This document shows, piece by piece, positions 1 to 8,594 of a DNA stretch of 64,000 nt (position 1 is its first letter; each line of letters begins with the position of its first letter). A model generated the notes under the pieces. That model saw only the letters and a list, made by a program, of their open reading frames with translations. It was not told where the DNA came from and ran no database searches. A program made the position numbers and the translations under genes. This stretch comes from Jaenimonas drosophilae (Eukaryota > Euglenozoa > Kinetoplastea > Trypanosomatida > Trypanosomatidae), in NCBI GenBank assembly GCA_030849065.1, contig JASAON010001648.1, forward strand, positions 1 through 64,000, written 5' to 3'.

Positions 1-421
1 CTCTCACATTGTAGCATCAGAATTACTCTTCTCAGTCTTTCCCAAGGGATAGTCTCCTTGGAATTGATGTATGTCACCTTTTTCTCTTAAATCTTCTTTC
101 AGTTTTTTGGAGCGAAGGCTGTTTTCATCTAACTTATACTATACTGTGTTTTTTTGCTGTTGTGCCGTAGAGGAAAAAATACGGGTTTTTTTTCTCCATG
201 TGGGGTACAGAACCAACATCCTTGGGCAACTTATTACTTTAATATATGACTTATATATGACGCTCTGTATGAATCCACACACTGGTTGCATGTGTCGTTC
301 TTCGGGCGGAATGACGTGTTTGTTACAGTGTTGGCGATCGCAGCTGGGAAGGAAACAATCCCGTCCATAAGACGCTCTGAATTCTTCCTTCAGCACTTAT
401 TTCAGTTGATTCAGTTCAATT

Positions 422-544
422 GATTGTAAATCGGGGGCCCGAAAAACATACGCCAGTTCTTTGATTGTATATCGGGGGCCCGAAAAACGTACGCCAGTTC
501 TTTGATTGCAAATCGGGGGCCCGAAAAACATACGTCATGTTCTT
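422..544. repeat. Three tandem copies of a 41-bp repeat
   Basis: Copies begin at 422, 463 and 504. Each starts GATTG, contains ATCGGGGGCCCGAAAAAC and ends in CAGTTCTT or a close variant. Copies differ at only a few bases, which suggests recent duplication. The core CGGGGGCCCG is nearly palindromic. There are no spacers, so this is not a CRISPR array; it is a minisatellite-like tandem array. Confidence 0.9.
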
Positions 545-613
545 CCTGCGCGCTGGTGCAACCGCTTCCGGAAGCGCAACGCCAACATGCCCCATCGCTG
601 CGCCCCAATTTAT

Positions 614-625
614 CCCCCCCCCCCC
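614..625. repeat. Homopolymer run of 12 C
   Basis: Twelve consecutive C bases lie inside a GC-rich stretch (about 545-760) that also holds G and C runs of 5-7. Such runs are prone to assembly and sequencing length errors, so local frames here should not be trusted. Confidence 0.9.
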
Positions 626-957
626 AAGAACACCCCCGGGCTTGGCCCCCGGCGCAACCGCGGGGCCTTTAAACCCCCCGCAGGCTGAAGGGGGGCGGAG
701 GCGGGCGAAACCGCCGGCGCTACCTAAAGTTTGGAAGGGGGAAACCACCATGTAATGCAGGAGGGGGGTCCGATTCACACTTTGACAGATTGGAATTTTG
801 ATAAAAACTATTCCGGTGGCAACTGCAACCCCGCGTTAGTTGAAGTTGTCTCCACCCTGGCGTTCCCAAGTGCCAAGTGGAAGTGTGGATGGCAACTCCA
901 CTCCCCAGGGAGACGCAATTCCCCACCCGCCGCTAAATTTAGAAGCCCCACAATCAA

Positions 958-2088
958 TTATGCGATCCGTCCAGTTCCTCGCTTCGCAAAGTCGATTGTG
1001 TCGCTGGAATGCCACGGAAGAACTGTAGTTGTTCCAGACTGATTTAGATGCCACTTTTGGTGGTGCTTGACTAACTCCAGCTCCTCCACGGTGGACGGGT
1101 AGTCCCTGTTGGTTGGCGGACGCACGTAGTGTGACTGTCGTCGGCCAGCATCCGGATGAGCGTACTTGCTCTCATCTGCGTACCACTGAGCTAGCCACCC
1201 TCGCTTCGCCGGCGATGAAGCGAAGCCCTCGAGACCCTTGTGTTCGGGGATTTCTTGATCCGTAAATGTGGGAAACTCCTCCGGATGCAGTTCCTGGTAG
1301 AGGCCTTCGTGCGTCATGTAGACGCAGGTAAACGCGCCACCAGCCTCCTCAATGAGGCGAATTGCCTTTGCCGAGGCGTTCTGCAGCTCAATGCGAATAG
1401 GATATGGAAGACGCTCCACTGCCCCTGCCAACAACACAAATCCGGGCCACAAGATTTCTCGATCGGAGATGACACGCGCCTCACGCAGGTGAAACAGCGT
1501 GATGGTTTCGTTGGGGTTCAACCGACCTGAATCGATGGCCCACAGCAGCTTTGACAGGGTAATCTTGGAAAACTGGGCTTTCCCCTCATAGCGGTTGCGA
1601 GGGCCTCCAGCGGAAACCCTGGGAGCGAGCATGAAGCGTGGCGTCATCTTGCGTTCCTGCCACTGCCCCTTTGCGAACCCCCGTCGTGCGTCATTGTAGC
1701 CACGCGCGTACTTCCAACTACCGCCAATTTTCATCCAACCCATCTTAATGACGTTATGTCCGCTTCGTGGTCCGACATACTCCGGTGTTGGTCTCAGGTC
1801 CATCCAACTTTGTGTGAGCTGCGGATTGATGAAGTGGTCCCAATGCGACCACTTGTGTGTCGTGGTGAGCTCATTCAAGCGGGTGCCAACAACAGGGAGT
1901 GGGTGATCCTCCTCGTCAAAGGGCTTGCGTCCCTCGTAGTCCTCCCAGCTGTTGCGAGTCTTGGGCAGCAAATTGTTCTGGTAAATGAGTGGAAAGATGG
2001 ATTTGATGGAGTTGAAGTGGAAGGGAACTTGCTGCCGCACAGGGTGGAAGAGCCGATACCGACCACATGGCCTGGTGTTATGAATCAT
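958..2088 (-). CDS. Mitochondrial large-subunit ribosomal protein uL15m
   Basis: A 376-residue homologue of bacterial L15/uL15, expected in the mitochondrial large ribosomal subunit. The conserved middle has GPRSGHNVIKMGW followed by a basic GYNDARRGFAKGQ segment, then the L15 C-terminal fold with SKITLSKLLWAIDSGRL, VLLAGAVERLPYPIRIE and ASAKAIRLIEEAGG. The far C-terminal ~90 residues extend beyond bacterial L15, as is common for kinetoplastid mitoribosomal proteins. The frame is open upstream to a TTG, but the first ATG is at 2088 and gives a basic, presequence-like N-terminus (MIHNTRPCGRYRLF). It is the last gene of the minus-strand cluster in this window. Confidence 0.85.
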   Translation of the reverse strand: MIHNTRPCGRYRLFHPVRQQVPFHFNSIKSIFPLIYQNNLLPKTRNSWEDYEGRKPFDEEDHPLPVVGTRLNELTTTHKWSHWDHFINPQLTQSWMDLRPTPEYVGPRSGHNVIKMGWMKIGGSWKYARGYNDARRGFAKGQWQERKMTPRFMLAPRVSAGGPRNRYEGKAQFSKITLSKLLWAIDSGRLNPNETITLFHLREARVISDREILWPGFVLLAGAVERLPYPIRIELQNASAKAIRLIEEAGGAFTCVYMTHEGLYQELHPEEFPTFTDQEIPEHKGLEGFASSPAKRGWLAQWYADESKYAHPDAGRRQSHYVRPPTNRDYPSTVEELELVKHHQKWHLNQSGTTTVLPWHSSDTIDFAKRGTGRIA

Positions 2089-2292
2089 CCTTTTCCTACT
2101 CAGAGAACAAGTTAGCTTCAACAAGAAACAAAGAGTCAAGCCATGTCGTTGTCTACATCACTCACATGCACATCGAAGAGCCCAGCACACATACAGTAGG
2201 AGAACACCCATCACGCTCATCAATGATTAGTGGTTACTCGATTAAGCTTTGCATCACCAAGAACTCCGCTGGCAGCAACGTCTCACCACACA

Positions 2293-4161
2293 TCAATCCA
2301 GCAAGAGTGCCTTCAGGGCCAGCTTGGGTGTGAACCAGGATTCACCGCACTTGGCGAACTCACACATGCACAATGCAGAGTCCTTCGCCAGCTTCATGAG
2401 TTTAGCATCCTGGCTAATCATGTTTCGAAGGGTAGCCGTAATGGGTGCGAGAGGTGGTAAGTTGTACTCCTCCAGTGCACTGCACTTGGCCAAAGCTTCC
2501 AGATACAGCTTCTCCTTCTCTCCCAGCGCATCTGCCGTGACGCGGGCCGATTGAAGTTCCCCAGTGGGGAGCTTCGTGTTGGTCACGGTGTTGAATCTCG
2601 TACTCGTCGTCTTGCGCTCCCTCACATTCGTCATTGAGGTCGTCTCTGGGATACATGGAAGAAGTAAGATGCTGGTTCCTTGCATACCCATGCGTCCTAC
2701 ACGACCAATACGATGAATGTACGACTCCGGAGTGGAAGGTGGCTCAAAGTGATAGACGTAGTCAACATCGCGCACGTCGAGACCAAAGGCAGCCATGTCC
2801 GTGCACAAGAGAATGGCACCACCGCCCATGGTGGGCGTTCCGTCTCGCTTCCAACCGCTGCTGAAGATTTGGTTCTTCTTTTCGGCATCGGAGAGCGCCG
2901 CCTTTGGACGCTTACCCGTTGGCTTCGCCGAGGCGTGTGTGAGAAAGCCATTGTACTGCTTCAAGAGACTTCCCTCACCCATTCCCTCGTACATAACAAA
3001 GATGTTGTTGATGAACAAGATCGGCCGCGAGCCTCGTGAGAGCACCCCTAGCAGCTGCTGGACGAACTGCAGCGCGCGGAAGTGGTTGAAGAAGACGAAA
3101 TGCTTTTTGGAGGAGTGAGCATTCACCATTTGGATGAAGACGGGTAGGAAATTGGATGCATCGCAAATAAAGTACTTGCTCTTGAGTTGAGAGATGAAGT
3201 CGTCGTTGGTGCGAACGGCAATCTCGTGGAGGGTCGTCTTGTATTTTTTGCACACCGCCGTGGCGTACTCCTTCACAAAATCTGAGGTACCCACTGTTGC
3301 ACCGACAAATGCAAAGTCCACCGTCAGGTCGCGTTTGCGAGTTCCCTTGTTTCCCTTGGCTGTGCAGTGTTCTTCCACGAAGGTTGTGATGATGGACTTC
3401 ATCTCTGGTGAGTTGAGAATCATGTCAGCCTCATCCACCACGACCACAAACGGCTGGTCTTGCGCAGAGAAGAAGAACGAAGTCTTCGGAGCTTCGCTGG
3501 AGGCCTTCTTCGCCAAGTAGCGCTGTCTAACCTCCTCTGTTTGGTCCTTGAGCAGCTCCTCCATCTCCTTGTTGTGGCTCTTCTTGTTGATCTCCATCAG
3601 CTGAAGCAAATCGTCAAAGTCTCTCGGCGTGGTGACTAAGAAACAACCCGCCCCACGGCTTCCATTCTTCAGATGCTCCAATACCTGTGCAGGTTTGCTG
3701 ACAACACCATCGCACAGGAGCATTTGAATGTTGTAGGGGCACCTCGCCACGAGACTCTTTCCCACCACAAACGTTTGCTCTGCCAGTACACGTGATGGAG
3801 CAAAGACAACGCCCAAGATACGCCGCTCCAGTGGAGGCTTGCCATGGGCAGCAATGTAGCTCTCACATGCTCGGAGGGTTCGCTCAATGAGTGGGAGAAG
3901 GAAGGCCAATGTCTTGCCACTACCTGTGGGTGCCTCAATGATGGAGCTCTCTCCTGTGGATGCCCACTTGGACAAGGTCAGTGCCTGCACAGGGGTTGCG
4001 TGGGAGAAGAAGAAGACGTTCTTGAGTGAGAACATGGTAGCCTTGTGAAGGGATGGCTCGATATCCTCCCACGGCTTCTCCAGGGCACCATCATGCCACT
4101 GCTTGTTCTCAGGCTCCCATGCACGCCTAACGCGCTTGCTCGCAATGGCGTGGAGAGACAT
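2293..4161 (-). CDS. Divergent DEAD-box RNA helicase
   Basis: A 622-residue superfamily 2 helicase expected to remodel RNA using ATP. Motifs in order: a Q-motif-like TPVQ (about residue 56), motif I APTGSGKT (77-84), Ia APSRVLAEQ, Ib TTPRDFDD, motif II VVVVDEADMIL, motif V LLCTDMAAFGLDV and motif VI HRIGRVGRMG. Motif III, normally SAT, reads GAT; Ia and Ib also depart from PTRELA and TPGR. A charged insertion separates Ib from motif II. The N-terminal layout recalls the DDX55/Spb4 group, but a mitochondrial ribosome-assembly helicase is equally possible, so no symbol is given. It starts at ATG 4161, 211 bases from the next gene upstream. Confidence 0.85.
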   Translation of the reverse strand: MSLHAIASKRVRRAWEPENKQWHDGALEKPWEDIEPSLHKATMFSLKNVFFFSHATPVQALTLSKWASTGESSIIEAPTGSGKTLAFLLPLIERTLRACESYIAAHGKPPLERRILGVVFAPSRVLAEQTFVVGKSLVARCPYNIQMLLCDGVVSKPAQVLEHLKNGSRGAGCFLVTTPRDFDDLLQLMEINKKSHNKEMEELLKDQTEEVRQRYLAKKASSEAPKTSFFFSAQDQPFVVVVDEADMILNSPEMKSIITTFVEEHCTAKGNKGTRKRDLTVDFAFVGATVGTSDFVKEYATAVCKKYKTTLHEIAVRTNDDFISQLKSKYFICDASNFLPVFIQMVNAHSSKKHFVFFNHFRALQFVQQLLGVLSRGSRPILFINNIFVMYEGMGEGSLLKQYNGFLTHASAKPTGKRPKAALSDAEKKNQIFSSGWKRDGTPTMGGGAILLCTDMAAFGLDVRDVDYVYHFEPPSTPESYIHRIGRVGRMGMQGTSILLLPCIPETTSMTNVRERKTTSTRFNTVTNTKLPTGELQSARVTADALGEKEKLYLEALAKCSALEEYNLPPLAPITATLRNMISQDAKLMKLAKDSALCMCEFAKCGESWFTPKLALKALLLD

Positions 4162-4372
4162 TGTGTGGCACTACGTCAAGAATAAATGAGGGCATTCGTA
4201 CACACATCAGGAAAAAAGAGAAGAAGAAAGGATCAATTATGATTTCGCAAAGTAATGCAGGGCGGGGGAGGGGGGGGAATGCAACAAAGCGAGAGTGGCT
4301 TGGTCGTAGGACTTCCTGGTTTCAGCTGTGGGGAGAACACGAAAAAAAAAAAGCGCATTAGTGGACTGTGCA

Positions 4373-6709
4373 TCAACCATCCAAAATGCGGCTGATGATT
4401 GCCCTCGCACTGGCGTAGATGGTCGAGATGATCTCCCGCTTCTTGGGCTTGAGTACCGATCCATCCTCATTCCCGAGCGGCATATCATCACAGTAAAAGA
4501 GGTAGCGGCTGGCGATAGTTTTGGTAAGGACACCCGTTCGCCGGCACTCTTCCAACTGTCGAGCAACGTAACTGCTCTGCATCTCTAGTGCGGTGCAGCC
4601 GTGAACAGTCTTGTAGAACTTGAGAACGGGCTCACTGTGGAGAATGACGCCAGGGAGAGTGATGCAGGCGCCGCGAAAGATCCTGGCAGAACAGGATTTT
4701 CCAAAGAAGGGCGCGATGTCGTTGGGTGTCAAGGTGGATGTGTTGCACAGGCGGATTTCATCGGTGGAGTCTTCACCAAAAGACTGCTTCGAAAAGAGGA
4801 GTTTCGAGGGCAGCACCACATCGCCACGATTTCCAGCCAAGCCGCCAGCCTTGCCCGTGATGTTGACGCTTCGAATGACGTTGCCAAAGGCCAACAACAA
4901 GGAGCGAAGAATGGCCTCAATTTGCCCGCCAAAAGCCTTGTCCACGTTGATGATGAAGTGTGGGCTCTGCTCCAACGCCGCCTTGCGGGCTTTGGTGGCC
5001 ACGCTCTGCAGCGCAGAGTCCATGTCATCGACGGAGATGTTGCGAATATCGATAAGGTCTACAATGAGGGCTGACCAATGGGCATCCTCCATAAGGGTGA
5101 AGCCGTTGGACTCCAAACGTGCACGGTATGCATCACGAATGGTAGTTTCATTCTCCAACAAGCCGGTAAGGATGTAGTAGTAGCGGTCCTCCTCATTCTT
5201 CCACGTGCCCGTCACTCCAGCATCCTCCTTCTTCTTCACCACAAGCTCCTTGAACTCGTTCGCCATGGAGCAGAAGAGGTTCTTCAACGTTCGGTTGGGC
5301 GAGAAGAGGAGGTCGATGCGGGTGTTTGGTGGCAAGTCCTCGTCATCCATCACGCGCAGCTTCGCCTTCACATGACGGAGAATTGCAAGGCTCCAATTGA
5401 AGTAGGCATCCTGGGCAAACTTCTTGGACAAGGGCCGCTCTACCCGGACGACGTACTCCTCGCGGTGTAGCATGATGTTGTACATGCTAATCAACGCCTT
5501 GTCCCCCCACGCCTCAGTGATGGCACGAATCTCCACCTCATCAAAGTGCAATCGACTAAGCACAGCACCAAAGTCTGCCCCTGCGCGTTGGTTGTTGATG
5601 GCATCGCGCAAGATTTCTGCCGCGGAGGGCGAGACATGCTCCTTGAGCCTCGTTCGCATCTTGCAACACTCAATGGTGAAGATGGAGAGGTTGGACATGA
5701 AGTCAATGATGTCCGTGAAACCATCACGCATCATGATGAGGGTTTGCCCACCACCTCCAAAAGACCAGGCACAACGGCGGCGTTTGCCCGTATTCACAAC
5801 AACGGCAGAGTGTCCTCCCTTTTGCTGTGCTGAACCAACAGCATCGGCCAGGAACTCATTCAAGAGATACTCGGGCAGGGAGGAGGTCAAAATAATGACG
5901 AAGGTTTCAGTGATGTTCACGGGAAGTCGTCGAACACAGAAACGGAGTGCCTCCGCATCCAACTGCTTCTTGTTGGCGTGTTTGTGGATGACGCAGCCCG
6001 TCATTTGAAAAATGTTGGCAATCGTGGGAAGTGAGAGGCGGTAGCCTTCCTCCTGCTGCGTTTGCACACCGTTGCCGGTCGACGAGAGGCCAAAAATGGC
6101 ACGGCAGAAATCCTGCACCAGGGCAAAGGATGGCAGCGTTTGAAGAATGCGGCTGGACACGCTGTTGGCAAAGATGGGTGAAACGGCAAACAGGGCCAGG
6201 AATTGATCCTTGGGTATAAGGAAGAGTGTGGCCTCAGAGCTGGCGTGATAGGTGAACTCGGCAGGACTTCCCAAAATGATGTCGTCAATGCCGAAGACGT
6301 TGGGGGCCGTGATGCTTCCCACGCGTCGATGGCCCAAGGCACGCTTCAGCCCCTTCTTGGAGTTCATCACCTCAACTGTACCAGATGCAAGTACATAGAC
6401 GTGCTCCAGCGAGACTCCCTCTTCAATGATGACGTTCATCTCGCCATACTCTCGAACCTTCACATGCAAGTGCTCAATCTGTTCCGCCGTTAGGGTGTAT
6501 AAGTGTGGAACCGTTTGAAGGAAGCTCTGAATCGATGTCATGGCGGTCGAGGTCTTCTCCTTGGTGGAGTTGCTCAAGCCAATGGTGCTCTTGAGGGGCT
6601 CAGCCACGTAGAGACTCTCGTCTAGTCCTGACGAGTCATTCACGTCAAACTGCACCGCCTCCCCGTGCGTCGCATCCGATATCTTCTTGTGAAAGGAAGG
6701 TAATGGCAT
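4373..6709 (-). CDS. CNB-like domain protein with nucleoside-phosphorylase-like C-terminus
   Basis: A 778-residue protein. Residues 70-185 form a cyclic-nucleotide-binding-like beta roll, with VYVLASGTVEVM and the cassette region FGIDDIILGSPAEF. The Glu and Arg that hold cyclic-nucleotide phosphate are not in their usual places, so canonical cAMP/cGMP binding is doubtful. The C-terminus carries TGKAGGLAGNRGDVVLPSK (about 617-635) and ALEMQSSYVA (about 707-716), resembling the TGxAGGL...GD and (V/D)MEA segments of MTAN/uridine-phosphorylase-fold enzymes. Bacterial and protist CNB proteins with a similar unnamed C-terminal domain (possibly DUF6909) exist. The frame stays open to 7000 from an upstream ATG but would overlap the next gene; ATG 6709 is preferred. 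Confidence 0.6.
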   Translation of the reverse strand: MPLPSFHKKISDATHGEAVQFDVNDSSGLDESLYVAEPLKSTIGLSNSTKEKTSTAMTSIQSFLQTVPHLYTLTAEQIEHLHVKVREYGEMNVIIEEGVSLEHVYVLASGTVEVMNSKKGLKRALGHRRVGSITAPNVFGIDDIILGSPAEFTYHASSEATLFLIPKDQFLALFAVSPIFANSVSSRILQTLPSFALVQDFCRAIFGLSSTGNGVQTQQEEGYRLSLPTIANIFQMTGCVIHKHANKKQLDAEALRFCVRRLPVNITETFVIILTSSLPEYLLNEFLADAVGSAQQKGGHSAVVVNTGKRRRCAWSFGGGGQTLIMMRDGFTDIIDFMSNLSIFTIECCKMRTRLKEHVSPSAAEILRDAINNQRAGADFGAVLSRLHFDEVEIRAITEAWGDKALISMYNIMLHREEYVVRVERPLSKKFAQDAYFNWSLAILRHVKAKLRVMDDEDLPPNTRIDLLFSPNRTLKNLFCSMANEFKELVVKKKEDAGVTGTWKNEEDRYYYILTGLLENETTIRDAYRARLESNGFTLMEDAHWSALIVDLIDIRNISVDDMDSALQSVATKARKAALEQSPHFIINVDKAFGGQIEAILRSLLLAFGNVIRSVNITGKAGGLAGNRGDVVLPSKLLFSKQSFGEDSTDEIRLCNTSTLTPNDIAPFFGKSCSARIFRGACITLPGVILHSEPVLKFYKTVHGCTALEMQSSYVARQLEECRRTGVLTKTIASRYLFYCDDMPLGNEDGSVLKPKKREIISTIYASARAIISRILDG

Positions 6710-6929
6710 ATTGTTGTTTGTGTATTGTGTTTTGCTAAATGAGTTTTGTGTGGGTGAATAGAGGGTCAACAAGTCAACGTTAGAAAGACGACGATGTACC
6801 AACTTGGGAAATTCAGAAAAAAAAACAGAAGCATGAAATGACGTGAATAGATACACATGAAGACGCCAACTGGAGAAGAATTTAATATGAAGGGCACTGA
6901 TTTCGAATGAATGTGTGGCACGCAGCATC

Positions 6930-8246
6930 TTAGGTACGGCGTCGTTTGGACGACCCGCCAACCACGGCAGCAACAGCGAGATCGTCATCATCACTGTCAT
7001 GGACTGGATCTAGATCCACTTCATCCAAAATGAAGTCTAGTCCATCTCCTTCTCCCTCAAACAGCACACTCCCTACTTGAAGGATGTGAATGTTCTTGGC
7101 GAACACATCTGCCACAAGACTGTTGTCCGTGGCAGATTCGTTGCCCAGATTTCGCACTTCTGAGGAGCTCAACGACTGCATCGACAGCACATGACAGTCC
7201 ACGACAAAAACAGAGCAATCCGTGGTGGTACTCCCGGCGGATTCCGTGAAGAAGTCCATCGCCTCATCCTCGCGGGCCGTCGCGTGAAGAGCATGGGAGC
7301 GGGGTGCCTTCCGTGCAGCCACCACAGCCGCCTCAAGGGCAGAAGGTAGCGTGTCAAACTTGGTGTTTGACAGCCCACGCTTCACGGCCGCTTTCCACGA
7401 CTCGCTCGTGCACACAAGATCCAAGTTTGCCCACACACTGGACGGCATGGAGGCTGGGCTGTACAGCATCACTGACTTCAACAACGACATGGCCCCAATC
7501 AAAGAGCGCGTGATGGTGGTGGAGCGGCGAACAAGAATTGAATTAGTCTTCAGACGAGTGATGCTCGCCACCAGGTCTGCCGCACCCTCGCCAAGAAGAG
7601 CTCGAAGCGCTGCAGCACATATCTCCGCAGCGGCAAAAGCACGTTGTGCCTCAACATGTGGGCAGTGGCGGAATCCATGGATGGAACTGCGTGAGAGCAA
7701 AATGACGGAGCTGCTGTACACATCCAGACAGCGGTTGGAGAGGCGGCGGCACGCATCAGCAACCAACTCCGTGCGCGTGCGTTCATCAAAGAGCGAGAGG
7801 CTGGAAAAACGCTCGCCCAAAACAGACAAGGATAGCGATCGTGACGATGGATGCGTGGAAAAGTAGCGATACACATACGCAATCAACTCATATTGAAGGG
7901 TTGTGATGTTCCTTGGTGCTGAGACGGGTGTCCTGGCAAGGCTTCGAGTGACGGTGATGGAGTCCTCAACCGCTCGTAAACGGCCAACTTGGCCACGCCC
8001 GAAGCGGGCAACGGCAATCAGTCGTGTGGGGCCGCGTTGACCCACCAAGTGTGTTGAGCTCTCTCCGCGAATGTGTGTAAATGGATCGCGGTCTTCAATG
8101 GTGAGTACATCACCGCGGATCGGGATGGCATGAGGAAATGTACCGCTCGATGATGGGGAGCCAATCACCAATGCGCGGTATGTCTGTTGTGCCTCCACCG
8201 ATGCGAGCACCGCCACGGGCGATACGGAGTCCCCATCAATCACCAT
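6930..8246 (-). CDS. Hypothetical protein with acidic, NLS-like C-terminus
   Basis: A 438-residue protein with no family I recognise. The first half has short beta-like stretches (residues 1-120). The middle is helical and Ala/Leu/Ser-rich. The C-terminus turns acidic (VDLDPVHDSDDDDLAV) and ends in the basic tail SSKRRRT, which could be a nuclear localisation signal. The frame extends two codons upstream to a GTG; ATG 8246 is used. A run of 8 A at 8367-8374 (T on the coding strand), followed by AG at 8349-8350, is a plausible splice-acceptor region about 100 nt upstream. The coding frame is continuous and its strand and spacing match its neighbours. Confidence 0.7.
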   Translation of the reverse strand: MVIDGDSVSPVAVLASVEAQQTYRALVIGSPSSSGTFPHAIPIRGDVLTIEDRDPFTHIRGESSTHLVGQRGPTRLIAVARFGRGQVGRLRAVEDSITVTRSLARTPVSAPRNITTLQYELIAYVYRYFSTHPSSRSLSLSVLGERFSSLSLFDERTRTELVADACRRLSNRCLDVYSSSVILLSRSSIHGFRHCPHVEAQRAFAAAEICAAALRALLGEGAADLVASITRLKTNSILVRRSTTITRSLIGAMSLLKSVMLYSPASMPSSVWANLDLVCTSESWKAAVKRGLSNTKFDTLPSALEAAVVAARKAPRSHALHATAREDEAMDFFTESAGSTTTDCSVFVVDCHVLSMQSLSSSEVRNLGNESATDNSLVADVFAKNIHILQVGSVLFEGEGDGLDFILDEVDLDPVHDSDDDDLAVAAVVGGSSKRRRT

Positions 8247-8594
8247 CCCCACATCTAATAAACTTCACAGCTCTGAACCTAAAAAGGATGGAAATATGCA
8301 TGGAATGAGAGAAAGACGCATAGTCATGAACCACACACAACAGCATCTCTACATTGAGGTGAAGCGAAAAAAAACACAAGATGGAGTGCGTAGTTGGGGG
8401 TTTGGTTGATCCCAGCCATCCAGAGTTGATGGGGTGGTGGATAACTATGCCATGTACATCATCACAACTCTATTACTACCGACGACAAATCTGAACATAC
8501 ACAAAGCCATGGAAGGTCCATCCTTTGAAGAGAGGGGTGTGTCAGTGTGCGTGCGTGCGTGTGTGTGTGCGTGTATCTGCCTGCCGAGGTTGAG
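8247..8594. other. Intergenic spacer with TG-rich simple repeat
   Basis: No gene is seen. A TG/GTGC simple repeat lies at about 8537-8577, near the 3' end of the acireductone-dioxygenase-like gene. An A8 run at 8367-8374 reads as a pyrimidine tract on the coding strand, upstream of the gene that starts at 8246. Confidence 0.7.

Larger units (their letters stand above)
1..957. other. Gene-free left end with tandem repeats and GC-rich tract
   Basis: No open frame here resembles a protein family. Bases 1-420 are AT-rich. Three 41-bp direct repeats follow at 422-544, then about 200 bases of very GC-rich sequence with a run of 12 C at 614-625 and several G or C runs of 5-7. Normal composition returns at about 760. 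This is by far the longest gap between genes in the window and lies just 3' of the last minus-strand gene, so it may mark the end of the directional cluster or an inserted non-coding element. The second idea is inference only. Confidence 0.6.

Noticed and set aside
165..290. Spliced-leader-like words on the minus strand (ATATAAGT, GTTCTGTAC)
   Set aside because: The words are not in the order or spacing of a kinetoplastid mini-exon, there is no AACTAACG start, and the array structure expected of SL genes is absent.
422..544. CRISPR-like repeats
   Set aside because: Three units are directly adjacent with no spacers, and the genome is eukaryotic.
465..755. 96-codon plus-strand Pro-rich frame
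   Set aside because: It is produced by C and G homopolymers and the tandem repeats; no domain and poor coding character.
6710..7000. 97-codon N-terminal extension of the CNB-like protein
   Set aside because: It overlaps the stop end of the neighbouring gene at 6930, lacks conserved-looking sequence, and would span intergenic DNA.
8382..8594. tRNA or small RNA in spacers
   Set aside because: I looked for tRNA A and B boxes and cloverleaf-like arms in the gaps over 300 bases and saw none; this was by eye and not exhaustive.
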